Origin: Membranipora membranacea | Lineage: Eukaryota > Bryozoa > Gymnolaemata > Cheilostomatida > Membraniporidae | Length of the DNA stretch: 64,000 bases | Direction of reading: 5' to 3' | Assembly (NCBI GenBank): GCA_914767715.1 | Contig: OU612070.1 | Location: 16,821,501 to 16,885,500 of the forward strand | Shown: in pieces, positions 36,601 through 48,800 of the stretch | Layout: every line of letters starts with the position of its first letter | How positions within the stretch are numbered: the stretch's first letter is position 1 | Notes under the pieces: generated by a model | The model's database searches: none | What the model was told of the DNA's origin: nothing | Seen by the model: only the letters and a program-made list of their open reading frames with translations | Translations under genes and position numbers: made by a program

Positions 36601-37720
36601 GTTGACTAAAGCTATTCATACGATTTGATAATTCCTAAAATCAAAGTAATGAGACGTTGCAATACCTGCAATATTTTGCTTATGACACTAATATCAAATT
36701 ATGATATACTGTTATAATTCCTAATTATGTTCATTTGTTTATCTTGTTTACAAGTGTCCCCGTCGTTGCACCAACATGCCAACCGGAGTACGTAGCTGAC
36801 AGGATAGTGAATGCAATCAGGACCAATGAGGAGCTGCTGATGTGCCCTTTGGAAGTCTATGCTATTGTATTTGCCAAGAGGTAAAGTGCACAATGACCCT
36901 AAACAGGGTTGTTTTAGCAAAAGTGGTAGGGGAGGCAAAAGGCCGAGGCGTGTCAGAAGTATCACCTGTAAGCTCCTTCCTGAGCAATTTGAAGCATATA
37001 ATAAGCAAATTGAAATCCCAGAGGAGCTGATTCAAGCAGGAATTATTTAATTAGTGTTTTTAGGCCACTGTATTTAGCTTTCTAGAGGAGGCAGTGCCTC
37101 CCTGCCTCCCCTTGAACTACAGACCTGTCAATACGCTCCTTTCGGACAGATGTAATAAAATCATCACATTTTTAAAGATAACATATGATGTTTAATTTTG
37201 TTAGTTATAAATGGTGAATTGAATATTTTTGTTGCGATGAATTTTGATGAGACCAATCAGATCTTCCTGTATACCGCCTTGAACAAATTCTTGTGCTCCC
37301 AAGCATATATATTATATAGATATTATTATAATATTATTACCATTATTATATATTATAATATAGAAATCCATATAGATATCATATATAATATATATAATGA
37401 CTAAACGGTCTATAGTTATTATATATAATATATATATAATAACTAAACGGTTTTCTCTCACTCAAAATTTTGAGGGTCACCTCCCGAACCAAAGAGGCAG
37501 TAAAACTTTTAATGGATCAGTCATACTTGCCTTAAAAAATAGAAATCAATAAGGGCCAGTTTTAAGGGCACATCTCAGACCATTTACAATGTTCAAGTCT
37601 AACCTTTCTTCTTTCAGGTTTTTGCCAACAAGGGCTTATTACCATCTTCTAGCATTGCTCAACGTCGAACTCAAGGACTGGTTGAACAAAACATATCTGT
37701 ACAAGAACAAACTTATCTGA
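33650..37720 (+). CDS. short-chain dehydrogenase/reductase, SDR16C-type, copy 2
   Basis: Paralogue of the gene at 27697. Exons: 33650-33797, 34087-34274, 34966-35097, 35242-35371, 36110-36233, 36755-36880, 37618-37720, giving 316 residues. Exon sizes and phases equal copy 1 except for one codon fewer in exon 5. Visible motifs: membrane anchor IFWIVAHTVLGYL, TGAGSGIG, WDIN, the normal NNAG, Ser in IASVLGL 13 residues before the catalytic YCSSK, and the C-terminal DWLNKTY. The Pro of the CPG motif is replaced (CLGVVDTP). Expected to be an ER-associated NAD(P)-dependent dehydrogenase; the substrate cannot be told. All junctions are GT-AG. Confidence 0.9.
34480..34535. repeat. 24-bp inverted repeat in SDR copy 2 intron 2
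   Basis: AAAATAGGAGTGATTGTATT TATT at 34480-34503 is complementary, with one mismatch, to 34512-34535. The loop is 8 nt. Confidence 0.75.
36904..37126. mobile_element. MITE of the CAGGCCCGTAGTTT family, copy 4 (SDR copy 2, intron 6)
   Basis: The left end is decayed (CAGGGTTGTTTTAGC). GGTAGGGGAGGCAAAAGGCC and the right end GCCTCCCCTTGAACTACAGA match the family. AT-rich sequence with the repeated 10-mer ACTAAACGGT (37400, 37442) follows. Confidence 0.65.
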
Positions 37721-39863
37721 AATGATACAGATGACCATCACATATATGTAATTATATAGTATTTCAATTTTAATATATATAATTCATATATGTGATTTTA
37801 TATGTAATTTAAATGATGAAGTACAAAGCAGGCCTCTACTGATAGTAAAATGTTTTTGGTCGCCTATCACATTTATGTGTAATAAATTTTTTTCATTAGG
37901 GTAATGTATTACGTGTAAAAATCTCTTCGAAAAATATATTTGAAGACTATACAGACCAATGCATTTTTCAGTTCGGTAGCTAGCGTATTTGTAGTTACGA
38001 ACAAATTCTATAGTGAGAAAATACATAGTTCTTATTGGTAAAAAAAATGGATATGATTATGAATTGTCCCTCCTTGTTATCTTTGATGTAAGTATGCGTT
38101 GTATATGAACTGTACAGGCCCAGTAAAATGCCACTTCAATCTACTTTAGAGAACTGTAAAGGCTGAATATCTTAGCAAAGTTTTAATGAATGTAGTCATT
38201 ACTATTGTATGATGTCTCCTGACTATGGAAATAATCCATGGTCCATTTATGTGAAAAAAAATTAGTAATTGAAAATATATGTAAGTGGTTGTTGGGCTTG
38301 GAAATCACATTCACATCATAGATGAGCAAGGAGGACTATATATTTAGTCGGTCTTTGGTTATTTCTACAGAAAGATATTTAACCCTTATTGTTTTGCTAA
38401 CTTAATCAAAAACCTATGGAGTTCATACCTTTTCATGGATAGTTTATGTTTTTATATCCCTTTTTTAACACAAAAACCACCTGAAGACAAGTCAATCAGT
38501 TCAATTATTGTTATACACTGTTTATTTTTATTACAGAATTATTATTATCACATTATATTATTACAACTATTTTATAATATTCTGTTCAATAACTGATTAA
38601 ACTATTTAAAACAACCAATTATAGACTGCCAACATCGCTATCAAATTGTTCCGGGCTGCAAATTTTCTTGCTATGATTTTGTTACCAATGCAGTGTCGGT
38701 ACACTTCATTATCGTTTGACATCGCCAAATAAATTTTTGCACATTGTTTACAAATGGCTATGATGAGTAGTTTCATTTGGAAAAACTGTCACACTTCAAA
38801 ACCACCTCAAAAAGGAATGGCGAGCAAAACCATCTTCAAGTTTTCTCAATGCGAATTGTTGTCCCTGCGTCCAGTATCATATTTAAAATCAAATAACAAA
38901 CTCTGGCCGGTTTGAAGGAGCAATGGCATTGGCAACAAATTTTCACAATTACTAGAGTTAAAAATTTTCTGGTCTTGTACAATGACAAGACATGACTTGA
39001 AGAGCTAGGTGAACAGCTGGTTAATGCTGTTATCTCTGAAGTTCTGTTTTTATTTCTATGATGAATTAGACATCAAAAGAGGAGTAATGGTATATTATCA
39101 TCTCCAAATCTGCTACAAGTGCCAGCATAGGATAGTTGCTTGCTGCTCACCTTTTATATCTCCTTCATTTAATACGAAACAGCAGTTCACCTGTGACAAT
39201 GATGACCAGTACAAGTAGCCCAGCTGATACCAATAGATTTATTTTCAATGACACTACAAAAAGAAAATTAGTTAAAGAAAAAGTTAATGCAAGCGTGAAA
39301 TCAAATTAGAAACAGCAAAAGGTCCAGTCAATGTGTTGACCCTCTCTTGATTGGCAGCCAAATAGCAAACCAAATCAGAGCCAACACATTCAGAATCCCA
39401 CTGCAGTCCATCTTCTACTGGGGATTGGTTGGCCCCCAGGTGTGCTCCGACCTGCCTGCACACTGAGAGCAAATTGGCGCAGATATTGCGGCCTCGCCAT
39501 TAAGGCATTAATATTGCGCCGCCCATGCCTCGGGATGGGCGAGTGATATGACATCGGATTTTTTTTAAATCAAATTTTCTAAACATCGCACATTCTTCAA
39601 AGTTTTCAGATTTCTAGGAGCAGGGAGGGTGGGAGGGGTGGAGCTTGCATAAATAAATATTGACCAATCAGAGCTCAGTATTTGTTCTCGATCATTGGTA
39701 CTGGACTGAAAATATTAAGATTTTTTTAAGTCTGGACATGACATTTTGTAAATGGTTATCTCACTCATATGAGCATTCTCTCAGTAATAATGTTATTAAT
39801 TTCAGTTTGTCAGATTACTAGGAGCAGGGAGGGCAATAATCATTTTTTGCTAACCTCGTTTTT
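37721..39863. other. intergenic between SDR copy 2 and the MFS gene
   Basis: AT-rich with no coding exon supported. GGAGCAGGGAGGG motifs at 39618 and 39820 repeat a short unit (TTTCTAGGAGCAGGGAGGG / TTACTAGGAGCAGGGAGGG). Confidence 0.4.
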
Positions 39864-42800
39864 TTATGGCAGTAGTTGTCTTTTCTCTGATTCAGCCTTT
39901 TCCAGAAATTCTGACTCGTGTCTCTTGTGAGAATAAATGCAGGAGCATCTTTTCTCAACAACCATAATCATCATCACAGCAACCACAAACACTGCACAGG
40001 TAACACTATACATTGTCATTGTCATACTCCATCCGAGATGCTCTGCTACTGTAGCAGCTAATGTCATACCTAAAAATGCCCTGATAGAAGAAGACAGGAA
40101 AGTAATTTTGAGAATGATACAAAAAGCAGCTGCGCTGTTAAATGAATCCACAGAATCTTCCACCTTCTCAGCAAGATGTAACAAACTATCATCAGTAATT
40201 GGTCATTTATTGAAAAGACAGGTTTGTTTACTGTCCAGTATTCATTAGAGCTGCTTGAGGAATAAAAGCATAATACTCTAATGAAGCTTTGGTAAAAAAG
40301 ATGAATATTAAGTGTACAATAAATAATAACACGCTCATCGAGTATAGTATACCCATCGAATTAATTGCGCATGCCTGATGGTTTTCACTAGAAAAACTTA
40401 CCCTAAAGCATAAAAACCCTGCCATGCTCCTGAGAACAGTCCTCTCATTTCTGTGGGGTCAAATTCTGAGGTAAACTTGTGACTTCTACAGAAGAAATTA
40501 TTTCTATTGGTGAATACCAGAACTTTCAATCTTAAGTCATCACTGTCAACATTAGCTTCCACGTTTGTTTACTAAGCCATTATGAAATTCAATATTCTCG
40601 TCGGAACAAATATGCCTCACCAAAATAAATATATGGAATTTTGTAAAACTAAAATAAATAGATAAAATGTACTTACTCAAGTGTAAATATGAGATCTTGT
40701 GCAGGCACATAGAGTTATGTGTTAGAAACTCCCATCAGACACAGACAAACCAGGAGTACCCATAGGCCTTGTGAGCTGAAATCAGCAGAAAGGTATCTAT
40801 TAATGGATTTAGACTGATTTTAAAACTCAACAAACTGAAGGAGTGTTCAATGTAATGATCCTCTAAAACAATATTTTACATTTCCATGTGCTATCAAGAC
40901 TCAGAAGGAAACGAACCTAGTTTTTATTACATTTTTGTTGCTACAATAGGCAGATCCTGTTAGACAGATTTGTTGGTACATTTTTTATTCAACTGTATTA
41001 GCATAATTTACATGTTTTTTTCATTATTATTTATTTTATTAAATTTTTTTGAAATTTTAATATATTTTCAATACATTTAAAATTCATTGGCATAATAAAG
41101 GTACATGTAACTTTAAAACACCTACCCATCTGGAAATAAAATACTAGAAAGCGGGCCTGCAAACAGGAAAACTACCACGTTGAGAAGTAAAGCAAAACAC
41201 ATTACCACCAGACTGTCCAAACAATACTGCAAGAAACAAACAAATTATCGAAATACAAAAAACTAAAAGAAATCATGAACTAGAAGAGAATGATTTTTCT
41301 GCTTACAACAGAGGTAATTATGAGAATGAAACTTTGATAGATACATGATTGGTAGTGTAAGGTATGATTTCCTGCTGAGCATGATATCACAGAGTAAGGA
41401 TATCATTACTCTGAGATGACATTATTCGACAGATAATAGTTTTTATTGTTTGGTATTGAACTTGGAGATATTTGTCAGAATCCATTTGTCACAAATCTGA
41501 TCAACTCCGAAAACACATTGAGGGTGTATATTGGAAGGGTTTTATGTATCTTTCGCATTAATTAAGTAATTAACTGATGATTCTCCTTTTTAAAAGATGA
41601 TCTACATACCGGTTGGCCGATAACTTTCCCTGCTAACGGAGTTAAAATGGCATAAGTTGATGAAAGTAAGAGGAAGACAAAGGCACTGTGTTCTTCTCTC
41701 ATCCCATACTATAAAGGAAAGAATCTCTGTTTGCCTTCGGATTTATTTATGTGTATTGCAATACGGGTCTCGATAAGCATTTAAATTTACATTTTTAAGT
41801 TGCTATGATCACTGGCTGTCTTAACTCAATATTTAAAACATCTATTTAATTATTATCTTCATTTTCCAATTGGCTTTATTCGTCTATAGTCACATTAGTT
41901 GATGTTAATATAAAGTATCGAGTCATAGATATATTGAATTACTAGTTAACCAAATGCTTAAATTGCAGTTACCATATGTCTAAGATGAGGTTCCAGGATA
42001 GGATCAAGTCCATACCATTTGGCTGCAGAGAATGTTGCTACAGCATAAGAAATTAGGATCCTTGGCTTTCTGAGTATTTCCCGATAGGGCAATTGATTTT
42101 CACTTTTATTACTGGTACCCTCCGAATTAACTGAAAAAATATTAAACAGATTAAACTAACTGACAGAGACAGTTTTGAAGATAGATCACATACTTTGGGA
42201 AGATAAGAAAATATATTTATAATTATCTGATACCGGTAGCAATATATAGTGACCCTATTTTTCTAATCTATGCGGTTTAAATTAAACCTGACAATATCGG
42301 CCGATTCACTAACATGCCGAATGTAAATTTTCGAGTTTAGTTAAAACAAAACTTTTGTGCAGGGTTATGTAGCTGACATTGTTACCTGTTGTAGGAATGA
42401 TTATGATGGTAGCTACGGCTGCGAATATCGCTAAGCCTCCAATAGCCGCAAATACTGCCCAGAATCCACCAACCTGTGAGACAAGTTTTAATAGTAATTG
42501 CTATTTACAGCCTACAGTGATGTGATTATGAGGGAAGGCAACCCTTGTATCCAAGTTCATGTCAGTATCAATCTAGTGTTGTATTTGACCACTACAAACA
42601 AGGATCTCTCAGCCGTTGGTATTGCTCTGCTTAGAATTGAAAACCAGATTAATGTACAAACGGCACATTCCTATCTTCAGTTTTTTTTAAATGCAAAAGA
42701 TTTATCAAAAATTTAATATTACATATTATCTTGGTCTGCAGATTTTAGTGTTTTGGAACTTTATTCTGTTTACTCACAGAAAAGAATCCACTTCCAATTG

Positions 42801-45800
42801 CGGGTTCACTCATGATGCCTATCCCTCCAATAGATGTAGCTATGCTCTGAAAAAGAAGCGAAATCTTGCCTGAGACAGAGGATCGCTGACAAAGTGGACA
42901 GTGCATTCGACACAGTTGATATTTGCTGCATGCTGCTTGAGCTACATGAAGCTATCTTATCAGATTGCTTCCACACAACATATATAATTACTTTGAAATG
43001 AGGCTTTGGTGTGACAGTCTAGTTTAAGTGCTCAATCTGTGCTGGTTTAAACCCTGTTCTGTACATACTATGAAAATGGTTACATCTAAAACTTAAGGAT
43101 ATCTTACAAGCAGAAGTGTGGTGTGTTCTGGGAGCATAATCATAAGTATCAGCCTGCTTGATGTCAGAGAGGCAGCGGTACCAACACCTTGCAGTCCACG
43201 GAGTGAGAACGCAGCCAGAGTATAACTTGCTGTGTACTCTGTTGGGATAAACTGTATACATCCAAATGCTGCTGTGCTGACTCCAATGCAGATTGTACCC
43301 AAAACAAGAGTATTCTTCATTCCAAGAATTCTAATCTACAAGTTGTAAATCGGACTATCTGTCAGTCATGATTATCATATTTTTTTCAATAATTAGATTT
43401 GATTTGTTACACAATTTAATTCAGCTACGTCCTCCTCCTATCTGTCACTTCCATTTAGAAAACTGTAGCCAAATAGAGTTTGACAGATGTTTTGGGTGCA
43501 GTAGTGCAAGATGATCGGTGGTTATGTATGAAGAGCAAATCTGGTCGAAGAGCAAAGATAGATACTAGCCATCCAATTGTAGAACCTTCAAGAGACAAAA
43601 CATCTTTTTTGAATTCTATATGCGATTTTTCAACTAATGCAACTCAGACTATCCTTCTATTTTCTTTTATATATTTTGTTTTATTTATGTGCCATACTAT
43701 CAACCCATTACAGGATGGATATTAGAAATTAGGCAATAAACAAACTTCAAACTTCATGTACCTTACAAAAAATTCGCAATTAGCAGGTGATTGCCAAAAA
43801 TTATGCCGGCAAATTGGTAAATGATGAAAAAACAGGGATATGTTTACAAAACCAGCAAATTAAGAAAGAATATATTAAAATCAGTATTCTTGGGTCTGGT
43901 ATTGACAATGACCATGAAACAGTTGAAAACGATCAATATATATAATAATAATATCAACTTTATTTTGCTATTCAAGGCCCTTTTCGGGCAAATGAGAATA
44001 TGCTTACATAAGATTCATCACATCTATTTAGCGCACTCCTGTACAAGGTAGGAGAGGGCAAGCTAGGCTATTGTCCGGAGAGCTCACCTCCTTTAGCAGA
44101 ATGGGTAGTGACATGGATTCGAACCTGCATCTCTCAGATTGGGAAGCTCAATTCCTAACCACTATGCCACCCTGCCTGCCCAATCGATTATGACTACCGC
44201 TATAGATAATAATATACATGGGAAAGGTATAGTATAATTATAAATGTTATCAAGGTTTGAAACCATATTCTTACATTTTGATCACTTTACAATTTGTTGG
44301 TAGCTATTTTGGCTATTTCATGCTTATAGAGGAATAGTATGTGCTGCTACTCTGTGCTGCTGATCTATGTGGCTGCTGGCAGCCATGGCCAAGGCCAAGT
44401 GCCAAGGCTAAGTGCCAAGGCCAAGTGCCAAGTGCCAGGGCCAAGTGCCAGGGCCAAGTGCCAAGGCCAAGTGCCAAGTGCCTAGGCGAAGTGCCAAGGC
44501 CAAGTGCCAAGTGCCAAGGCCAATTGCCAGGGCCAAGTGTCAAGGCCAAGTGCCAAGGCCAAGTGCCAATGCCAAGTGCCAAGGCCAAGTGCCAAGGCTG
44601 CTGGTAGTAGGCAATGTAGCAAATGATATCTAGAAAACTGTTGTTATGAGGGTGGTTGATAAGGTTCAAATTTGATAAGGTACTTTTGTTTTATACAGCT
44701 AAATTATTTGGAATTAGCATGTCGTTAAGATTTACTGCAGCAAAAACTTCAAAGTTTAAAACCCAGACAGGGCGAAGATCAGACTCAATTGCTTGTGCTA
44801 TGAACATAGTTAATTAATACTAAACTTTTAGATCAAGCGTTTGAAAATTAGCAAAGTTAGAACTCAATTTATTCACTTTAAACTTGCAAAAACTAGAGTT
44901 GACTCTCATTTTTAAAATAATGAAAAAGGAAAAATATAAGTCAAAAATATAGAACAAATACCAAAAATTAGTCAGCTAGCATACCTGTGCTGGTTTGTGG
45001 CTCAGGGTGAACTGGTTTAACATGTTCCACCACTCCAGCTTTTATACCAGAAAAATGTTGAGAAAAGCTATTAATTACTTCAAAAAAATGGTTATAAAAT
45101 GTTCTCGAATAATCGAAGATCCGCTTTAAAACACGTGTTGTGTGGGGAAAAATTTGCAAGCGGATGTTATTCGAGCTGAGAGGATGCAAGGTACCACTAG
45201 GTGCAGATGGTCAAGCAAATCCATAAAGTTATTAATTAGCATTGTGAAACGTGATGATTCGTACATAAAGTTAAACCATACAGGTGACCGCCCTGTTGAC
45301 CAGAAAGGCGTATTAATTATAATTATGCAGCGGATTTATTTTTGCACCGGACAGAGAACGGTAATCCTCTCGGAAAACCCACAAGTAAGGGCATTTATGG
45401 GGTTTGGAAATGGATTTTTATGACAAATGGGCATGACACTTGGTAAAAACAAGAACAAAAACAAGAGCTAGCGAGGAGCAAAGGGTGAAACTTAGGTCAC
45501 AGAAAAACTTGGAAAAATTAGCTTGGGGTGAAAATTGTTTCGAATGAATTTTGCTGTCCATGATGTTTACAGTTATGTTTACACCTTCCTCCAACGGAGG
45601 TGTTGGTCCCACGACACCAACTAGCGGCCATTTTCGGGGACTGGCTCGGGGAAGACTGGCACCGCCAAAGAGTTGATCAGCTGGAGCCGGTGAGCGTGGG
45701 TTCTCCGCACCATTCCCAGGTCCGCTCCTTGACCACGCATTGCGTTCTGCGGTACAGTCTCCTGGCAGATCCGTAGCAGATTCCGTACTGCAGCAAGCAG

Positions 45801-48800
45801 GCATGTTAACTTACTTGAGGGTCCCTCTGCTGCTGCTGTAGGCTACGGAGTGCCATCACCTCCACCAGCCTCTCCTCCAGTTCTTTCTCCTTCCTTTTCA
45901 GTTCTTCATTTGTGACAGCAAGCTGGAATGCTGTTTCATCCAGCTTGCGAGTTGCCTCCTTATATTTTTTGGTCATCAATTCCAAGCGCGCCTCAGTGTC
46001 TGCTCTTTGGAGCCTGACGGCTGCTCTCCTCCTTCTTCGGTCGTCTGCTCTTGCCGTCCTTTCTTTTAGGTCGCTGGAGTTGACCGTGATCGACAAGCCG
46101 GCTCTCTTGGGTCTTTCTTGCCACTGTTCTTCATTTCTGTCAACAAAGGGTTAATATGATTCATATGTTCTCAACTTGCAAGTAACAAGGGCCTACTGGA
46201 CCAATATCTCATGATCGCCAGGCACCTTCCATTATTTCAGGAATCCTGCAGGTCACATCAAAACAACACAAGGGAAAGGTACATAGTGCACACACAGTAT
46301 TTCACCGTCTCAAGCCATAACCAATATCTCATGATCATCAACACACCATATCGTAGGTGAGTGCCCCGTGCATCGTACCTCCCCCCCATTGATGTGTTGA
46401 TGCCCATTTATTGTAAGATTAACTTATCTTAATACTCATACCGCCTTCTCAGGTTATAGCGCTGCACCGGTGGTCGGTAACTCATCTGCTCCTGCTGTGC
46501 CCTCTCAGCGTCCATTCCTGAGCGGAAATCCCTTGCTGTCAATGGCTCGACCCTGGTAGCACCCTCCTCATAATGAAACTCTGGCAGCGTCCAGGGAATC
46601 ATCCTCTTCAGATGGTTGAGATGGACCCACATCACCTTTCCTCGTCCTTGGGCTGGTGGTCCAATAAGGGCGTTGGTTCCGAGGATAGTGCTGATCTCGT
46701 AAGGCCCCTTGTACTTTGGCTGCAGCTTTGGTGAGAGGCCTGGCTTTGGTATGGGCTGCAGCAGATAGACCCGATCTCCTGCCTTCAAGTTTGAGGGGTT
46801 GTGTCTCCTGTCATGATACATCTTCTGCCTGTCCGTCGCCTCCTGGTTCGCTGCTCTGGCTGCATCATAAGCCTCCTTCATCTTCCTGTAGATGGAATCT
46901 ACGTACTCCTGCTCTGTTTGGAAACTCTCTGAGGCATCCGGGGCCATCAAGTGAGTAGGTAGCCTGGCTTGCCTGCCATGCTGGAGTTCAAACGGAGTTA
47001 ATCCTGTTGAAGACTGAACACTAGTCCTGTAAGCCATCAACACCAACTCCAGGTAGTTACACCAGTCCTTCTGGCTACTGTTGACATACTGGCTCAGCAT
47101 AGAAGTCAGAGTTCGATTCCACCTCTCCACCAATCCCTGTGATTGGGGCCTGTAGGCACAAGAGAGTTGCCTCTTCATTCCCAGCAGCCTCGACACTTCT
47201 GCAAACAATTCTGAGCTGAATTTACTCCCGCGGTCCGACTTCACAACTACTGGGTCTCCATGTCGACAGATGACAGCCTTCAGAAATGCATGAGCCACTG
47301 GTTTTGCTGTAGAACTCCTCAATGCAACACACTCTGGCCATTTGGTGAACTGGTCCATCACACCCATGATCCACTGGTTTCCGCCAGACGAGGTTAGTAG
47401 AGGTCCTAGCATGTCAATCACCACAACTTGCCACGGGGAGGTTGCAGCTTGTAGTTGCATCTCCATGGTGGTTGGATTGGTTGGCAGCTTCCTGGTCGCA
47501 CATCCCTGGCATGAAGAGATCTAGTTGATGACATCCTGCCTCAGCCCTTCCCAGTAGGATCTTTGTGTGATCTTCTCGAATGTTCTGGTCACTCCGAGGT
47601 GAGCACCCCAAACACAGTCATGTAGCTCTTCCAAGATGCGGCTCCTCAAATGGCCTGGCACAATATATTGTGGCTGAGACTCCCTGCCATGCAAGTATAT
47701 TGCCAGTATGCCATTGAGAAGTAGAACATACTTCTCTGCCAATTTTCTAGTTTGTGCAGATGCTCCTGCTCCAGGCGATCCTTTGAAGTCTATGACCTTC
47801 AGCAGGTCTTCATCTTTTCTCTGCTCAGTCTTGAAGTAGTCAGGACTGTCAGTTTCGAATCCAAACACCGCGCTTACACTCACAGCAGCTTGCTCCTCTG
47901 TGTCATACATCAGCTTTGATCCTGGGAGAGGTTCCATTCGGCTTAGGAAGTCAGCATGAGCCTGTCTGCGCCCTTCCCTGTAGAAGATTTTGACCTTGAA
48001 CTCCGACAGCTGTTGAATCCACCTCATCATCCTAGGACTGTCACACTGCTTGAGTCCCCATGGCAGACTCTTCTGGTCACTGTAGACAAAGACCTGATAG
48101 CCATAGACATAGTGTTTCCAGTGCTTAAGGCTTAGTACTACAGCATAAAGCTCCTGCTCCACAGTTTCATATCGGCTCTCAGTCTTGTCAAACTTCTTAC
48201 TCCAGTATGCGATGGGCTGATCCTTTCCCTCCATGATTTGGCTCAAGATGGCACCACATCCCAGCTGGCTTGCATCACAGGCAATGATGAAGGGCTGGGT
48301 GAAGACAGGATACATGAGCAGCGTGCTGGTGGTGACCTTGTGACGCAGCTTCTCAAAGGCAGCCTGGCATTCCTCAGTCCAAATGAATTTGTTTCCTTTC
48401 TTCACTTCCTTCTTGGTTAGGGTGTAGAGAGGCTTGGCAATGGCAGCAAAATCCTGAATGAATCTCCTGTAGTAGTTCACAAATCCCAAGAAAGAGCGAG
48501 TCTGAGTGACTGTCCTTGGAGCCTCAAATCCTTTCAGTTTCTCCACGTTGCAGGGTCTGGCAGTACACCATCGGTCGTGATCAGGTAGCCCAAGAATGGT
48601 AGTTGTCTCCTCGCGAACTCACACTTCTTCATCTTTAGACGCAGGTTGAAATGATCCAGCCTCTTGAAAACCTACTCCAGGTGCTCCAAATGCTCTTCCC
48701 AGGTTTTAGATGCCACCAACATGTCATCCATGTATAGCATGCTGCTATAAAAGAGTAGTCCGCTGAGCACATACTGCATAAGTCTCGAAACTCTGCCGGA

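Noticed and set aside
37400-37451. ACTAAACGGT repeated around an AT-rich 32-bp stretch, resembling the palindromic insertions
   Set aside because: The interior is mostly simple AT repeat and only partly palindromic, so slippage is as likely; not counted with the others.
44341-44669. Several overlapping ORFs of 70-120 codons in the GCCAAGTGCC array (also 54904-55371)
   Set aside because: The repeat unit is 13 bp, so all frames stay open on both strands with one repeated peptide; this is a minisatellite artefact.
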